Source: an uncultured Limosilactobacillus sp. (GTDB lineage: Bacteria; Bacillota; Bacilli; Lactobacillales; Lactobacillaceae). Taken from it: a stretch of DNA of 9,887 nucleotides. The notes beneath the pieces were generated by a model, which had not been told where the DNA came from, did not search any database, and saw only the letters and a program-made list of their open reading frames with translations. This document shows positions 6,219 through 9,887 of the stretch, piece after piece (positions within the stretch are counted from its first letter, which is position 1; every line of letters begins with the position of its first letter). The stretch lies in NCBI GenBank assembly GCA_944326735.1, contig CALVFC010000044.1, positions 1-9,887 of the forward strand, in the 5' to 3' direction. The translations under genes and the position numbers were made by a program.

Positions 6219-6440
6219 GTTATTAAAAGCGCAGATGGAAACTAGTATCCCTGGAATGTAGTTAGAGAGTCGTTATCTTAGCTGTAATTAATGACCTACA
6301 CAACGGGAGAATTTCATTTCCGGAGCCGATATGTAATGATATTCCGGTCAATCGCCGTTATCGATTTTAAGTGTGCAATTTTAATTGCAAACTAGGGTGG
6401 TACCGCGAAGCCTCGTCCCTATCAGGACGGGGCTTTTTTT
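6219..6440 (+). ncRNA. T-box riboswitch leader, tRNA-Phe specific
   Basis: Leader RNA that reads the charging state of tRNA-Phe and lets pheST be transcribed when uncharged tRNA accumulates. The T-box consensus AGGGTGGTACCGCG is at 6394-6407; its UGGU (6398-6401) is complementary to the ACCA end of tRNA-Phe. Stem I spans roughly 6230-6321, with an AGATG element at 6233-6237 and GGAAA (6237-6241) able to pair with TTTCC (6317-6321) at its base. The specifier is most likely UUC at 6313-6315, followed by A (a second UUC at 6318-6320 is less well placed); both mean Phe. Further hairpins are 6320-6347 (CCGGA/TCCGG), 6350-6366 (AATCG/CGATT, the stem IIA/B position) and 6374-6389 (stem III). The antiterminator can form by TAGGG (6393-6397) pairing with CCCTA (6417-6421), which excludes the terminator. 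Confidence 0.95.
6408..6440 (+). terminator. T-box intrinsic terminator
   Basis: An 11-bp stem (6408-6418 with 6425-6435, one G-U wobble) has a 6-base loop CTATCA, and seven T follow the GC-rich part (6434-6440). Its 5' arm overlaps the 3' arm of the antiterminator (6417-6421), giving the on/off switch. The pheS ribosome binding site AAGGAG (6446-6451) comes just after. Confidence 0.93.
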
Positions 6441-6459
6441 ATTATAAGGAGTTGAAAAT

Positions 6460-7506
6460 ATGGGATTAAGAGAACGCTTAGCGGAACTCCGCGAGCAAGG
6501 ATTAGCAGATATCGAACAATCCAAAGACCTGAAGAAGGTTAACGAAATCCGGGTTAAAATGCTTGGTAAAAAGGGCCCCATCACGAACGTCTTGCGTGGA
6601 ATGCGTGATTTGAGTGCTGAAGAACGTCCTAAGGTTGGTCAATTTGCCAACAAGGTGCGGGACGAATTAAGTGCCGCAATTGATGAAAAGCGTCAAAAGT
6701 TAGAAGAAGCAGCGATGAATGCTGAATTAGCCGCTGAAACGGTCGACGTTACCTTGCCGGGTTCTCCAGTTGCCCAGGGCCAGCCACATGTGATTCAACA
6801 AGTGATTGATCAAGTGGTCGACCTGTTCGTTTCCATGGGGTACGAAGTGGCTGTTGGTGACGAAGTGGAACAGGAAGTTTATAACTTCGAAAAGCTGAAC
6901 CTGCCAAAGGATCACCCCGCTCGTGACATGCAGGATACTTTCTATGTCACCCCATCCGTTTTGATGCGGACGCAAACCTCACCAATGCAGGCCCGGATGC
7001 TTGAAAAGCACGACTTCTCCCAAGGCCCACTGAAGATGATTTCACCAGGTAAGGTTTACCGGCGTGATACTGATGATGCAACCCACAGTCACCAGTTTAA
7101 CCAAATTGAAGGGATGGTTGTGGGGACCCACATTACCATGGCCGACTTAAAGGGGACGTTGGAACGGGTTGCCCAATCATTGTTTGGTGACAAGCTGAAT
7201 GTGCGTTTACGCCCAAGCTACTTCCCATTTACTGAACCGTCCGTTGAAGCTGATATTACCTGCTTTAACTGCATGGGTAAGGGTTGTGCCATTTGTAAGC
7301 ATACCGGTTGGATCGAAGTATTGGGTGCCGGCATGGTTCACCCGAACGTTTTAAGAATGTCTGGTGTTGACCCTGAAGAATACGGTGGCTTTGCCTTCGG
7401 ATTAGGGCCAGACCGGTTTGCAATGCTGAAGTACGGTGTTACTGACATCCGGAACTTCTACCAAAATGACGTTCGCTTCTTAACTCAATTTGACCGGAAA
7501 GGATAG
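6460..7506 (+). CDS. pheS: Phenylalanyl-tRNA synthetase alpha subunit
   Basis: Catalytic subunit of the (alpha-beta)2 phenylalanyl-tRNA synthetase, which activates Phe with ATP and loads it on tRNA-Phe. The 348 residues match the usual length. An N-terminal coiled coil (about residues 1-85; helical, charged) contacts tRNA. The class II core follows: motif 2 with V-Y-R-R-D (199-203) and [11 protein letters not shown], and motif 3 with [14 protein letters not shown] (310-323, Arg319 being the class II ATP-binding arginine). Cys268, Cys271, Cys276 and Cys279 (CFNC..GC..C) form a knuckle-like pair, and [13 protein letters not shown] follows, as in many Bacillota PheS proteins. AAGGAG is 8 bases before the ATG. 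It is controlled by the T-box upstream and is followed by pheT after 6 bases. Confidence 0.98.
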   Translation: MGLRERLAELREQGLADIEQSKDLKKVNEIRVKMLGKKGPITNVLRGMRDLSAEERPKVGQFANKVRDELSAAIDEKRQKLEEAAMNAELAAETVDVTLPGSPVAQGQPHVIQQVIDQVVDLFVSMGYEVAVGDEVEQEVYNFEKLNLPKDHPARDMQDTFYVTPSVLMRTQTSPMQARMLEKHDFSQGPLKMISPGKVYRRDTDDATHSHQFNQIEGMVVGTHITMADLKGTLERVAQSLFGDKLNVRLRPSYFPFTEPSVEADITCFNCMGKGCAICKHTGWIEVLGAGMVHPNVLRMSGVDPEEYGGFAFGLGPDRFAMLKYGVTDIRNFYQNDVRFLTQFDRKG

Positions 7507-7512
7507 TTCAAG

Positions 7513-9842
7513 ATGAAAGTTTCATACAATTGGTTAAAAGAATATCTCGACCTCGACGTTGCTCCTCGCGAACTATCAGAAAAGATCGCCCGGACTTCTG
7601 TTGATATTAATGATGTCTACTCTCTTGGGGATGGCTTGAAGAAGATTGTTGTTTGTGAAGTAACCTCCTGCGAACCCCACCCTGATTCAGCCCACTTAAA
7701 CGTTTGCCAAGTGAACGTTGGTGAAGACAAGCCCTTGCAAATCGTCTGTGGTGCGCCTAACGTGGCCACTGGTGAAAAGGTAATTGTTGCCCTGAACGGT
7801 GCTCGCATTGCTGATAACCAAAAGATCAAGCGCGGCAAGATCCGTGGCGTTGAATCAAACGGGATGCTCTGTGCTCTGCAAGAAATTGGCTTTAGTGACA
7901 AGATTGCGCCAAAGGAATACAGCGCTGGCCTGTACCTGTTACCAGATGATGCCAAACCTGGTGAAAGTGCCATTTCTTACTTGGGGTTAGACGACACGAT
8001 CATTGATACTGACGTTACTCCAAACCGTGGTGACATGCTCAGCATTTACGGTAACGTCAATGATATCGCCGCCTTCTATGGTCTAACACCACACTTCAAA
8101 GAATTAGCGGTCAAAGAGAATGATGACCAGTCCACAGCTGACCTGGTTAATGCAGAAATCAAGGACCAGAAGATTGCCCCAACCTACAAACTGCGGGTCA
8201 TCAAGAATGTTAAGGTGGCTGATAGTCCACTCTGGTTGCAAATTCGTCTATGGAACTCCGGTATTCGGCCAATTAACAACGTGGTTGACGTTACCAACTA
8301 TGTTCTGCTGAAGTATGGTCAACCATTACACAGTTATGATTATGACCGCCTGCCAGGTCACCAGTTTGGTGTTCGCCATGCCAAAGAGGGCGAAAAGTTC
8401 GTTACCCTCGATGACAATGAACAAACATTGAAGGCTCAGGATATCTTGGTCACTGCCGATGATCAACCAGTATCCTTAGCGGGAACCATGGGTGGCCAAG
8501 GCACCGCGGTTGAAGACGACACTAAGACGGTGGCGCTGGAAGCAGCGATCTTTGACCCCGTAATGGTTCGTAAGCAGGCCCGTCGTCTGGACCTTCACAG
8601 TGAATCATCAATGCGCTTTGAACGGGGGATCAACCCAACAACTGTCGAAACAGCTTTGAATGAAGCGGCTGAATTAATTGCTGAATTGGCTGACGGCACA
8701 GTTACCAAGGGCATTGTTACTGGTAGTGAAAAGCCTGCTAAGGACAAGGACATCAACTTGTCACTGAGCAAGATCAACCATGTACTTGGCACGGACTTGA
8801 AGATGGCTGACGTAACAGATGTCTTTGACCGGCTGAACTTTGCTTACCACGTCCAAAGTGAAGATGACATCGTAGTAACGGCTCCTGCCCGGCGCTGGGA
8901 TATTGAATTACCAGCGGACCTTTATGAAGAAGTTGCCCGGATCTATGGTTATGACAAACTGCCTTCCACTTTGCCGGTTATGACCCGGAACCATGGTGGT
9001 TTAACGGCGCGGCAAAAGTTTATCCGTGCCAGTCGTCATGACTTTGAAGGGATGGGCTTGAACCAAGCACTGTCATACTCATTAACCACGGTTGACAAGG
9101 CTAAGCAGTTCCAAATTAGCCCGGTTGATGAACCAATGAAGCTCGACTTCCCAATGAGTTCTGACCACGTGGCTACCCGAATGAGTATCATTTCTGGGTT
9201 GCTGATTGACGTGGCTTACAACATTGCCCACAACGTCAATAATGTGGCGCTGTACGAAGAAGGACGGGTATTCATTCCTAAGGGTGGCGAACGTCCAGAA
9301 GAACAAGAACACATTGCAGGGGCCGTTACTGGTCAATTGCTGGCTAATAACTGGCACGTTGCTGACCGCCCAGTTGACTTCTTCCAAGTCAAGGGAATGG
9401 TTGAACAGTACCTGAAGAACATGGGCCTGGCTGACCAGGTTACCTACGTTGCCGACCAATCACGGTCAGAAATGCACCCCGGACGGACCGCCAACGTTAT
9501 GCTTGGTGATCAATTAGTTGGTTTTGTGGGTCAAGTTCACCCTAAGACCGCGCAAGCTTACAAGATTCCAGAAACCTATGTCTTTGAATTAAACATTGAA
9601 AACTTGTTGTCCGCTAAGAAGATTGGTAACGAATACACCCCAGTAAGCAAGTTCCCAACCATCACGCGGGACATCGCATTGCTTGTTGACACTTCCGTTA
9701 CTAACGCTGACATTGTGGCATTGATCAAGCAACGTGGTGGGGCCTTCCTGAAGGATGTCCACCTGTTCGATGTTTACAGTGGCAACCACTTGCCAGTAGG
9801 GAAGAAGTCGTTGGCTTACAGCTTGATTTACCAGGATGACCA
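7513..9842 (+). CDS. pheT: Phenylalanyl-tRNA synthetase beta subunit (3' end lost)
   Basis: Partner of PheS; binds tRNA-Phe and edits mischarged Tyr-tRNA. About 776 native residues are present of some 805. Domains in order: EMAP-like tRNA-binding OB fold (about 40-155; CEPHPDSAHLNVCQVNVGED), B3/B4 editing domain (about 215-400; SGIRPINNVVDVTNYVLL), B5 domain (about 410-485; ending RRWDIELPADLYEEVARIYGY), the catalytic-like core, and the FDX-ACB anticodon-binding domain from about 712 (SKFPTITRDIALLVD), which breaks off after AYSLIYQDDH where the family continues with R-T-L-T-D-E. From about base 9840 the sequence is an inverted copy of earlier pheT, so the frame, though open to the window end, codes for non-native residues (CKHRTGGHPSG). 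The ATG lies 6 bases after pheS, with AAAGGA inside the pheS end; the two genes are translationally close and share the T-box. Confidence 0.96.
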
Positions 9843-9887
9843 CTGTAAACATCGAACAGGTGGACATCCTTCAGGAAGGATGTCCAC
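9743..9887. repeat. Foldback inverted repeat at the window end (probable artefact)
   Basis: Bases 9840-9879 are the exact reverse complement of 9743-9782 (40 bases) across a 57-base spacer. Bases 9875-9887 are then the exact reverse complement of 9860-9872 with a 2-base loop AG, and also repeat 9750-9762 directly. The second turn falls on the near-palindrome CCTTC-AG-GAAGG (9868-9879), and the last base of the hairpin is the last base of the window. The inverted part overwrites the conserved end of pheT. This looks like two successive template switches or an assembly error, not a biological repeat. Confidence 0.93.

Noticed and set aside
9082..9459. Minus-strand open frame of 125 codons inside pheT (also 7617-7973 and 9589-9867)
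   Set aside because: These are shadows of the high-quality pheT frame; the translations do not resemble proteins.
9843..9887. Novel C-terminal tail of PheT read from the open frame to the window end
   Set aside because: These codons are the reverse complement of earlier pheT and not independent coding sequence.

Overview
The window looks like chromosomal DNA of a lactic acid bacterium of the family Lactobacillaceae, possibly a heterofermenter such as Limosilactobacillus. This rests on gene content and order, strong AAGGAGG-type ribosome binding sites, a Gram-positive lipoprotein-type YidC, a T-box in front of pheST and a base composition that looks to be in the upper 40s % GC by eye. The genus is inference. 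Both ends cut through genes, so this is probably a contig or fragment, not a complete element.

Layout. (1) 1-1017, +: the 3' two thirds of an APC-superfamily amino-acid permease of the YjeM / glutamate-GABA antiporter type. A strong bidirectional terminator separates it from a convergent block. (2) 1080-4374, all on the minus strand and transcribed in the order acylphosphatase, YidC membrane insertase, a short peptide-deformylase-like protein, and a MATE-family transporter with its own promoter. (3) 4375-4458: a compact divergent promoter region. (4) 4459-5238, +: an SPOUT/TrmH-family RNA 2'-O-methyltransferase (YsgA type). (5) 5312-6176, +: a two-gene operon of an HD-domain protein and an HxlR/DUF24 regulator with a CxxC near its N terminus. 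(6) 6184-6440: a promoter and a tRNA-Phe-responsive T-box leader with specifier UUC, a T-box motif and an intrinsic terminator. (7) 6460-end: pheS and pheT, the two subunits of phenylalanyl-tRNA synthetase.

Most of the genes serve protein synthesis or handling: tRNA charging, RNA methylation, deformylation and membrane insertion. The arrangement YsgA-type methyltransferase / pheST, and methyltransferase / acylphosphatase / yidC, is to my knowledge common in Bacillota. The window shows no mobile element, CRISPR array, tRNA, rRNA or phage gene.

I did not find a new biological system. The most anomalous stretch is the last ~50 bases. There pheT is interrupted by a 40-base inverted copy of its own sequence, followed by a second perfect 13-bp foldback ending on the last base. 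This is best read as a template-switch or assembly artefact at a contig end, and the true pheT 3' end (about 30 codons) is missing. Lesser points of interest are the deformylase-like protein with Met in place of the catalytic Gln, the probable TTG start and ~107-nt leader of the MATE gene, and a palindrome over the -10 region of the HD-hxlR operon.
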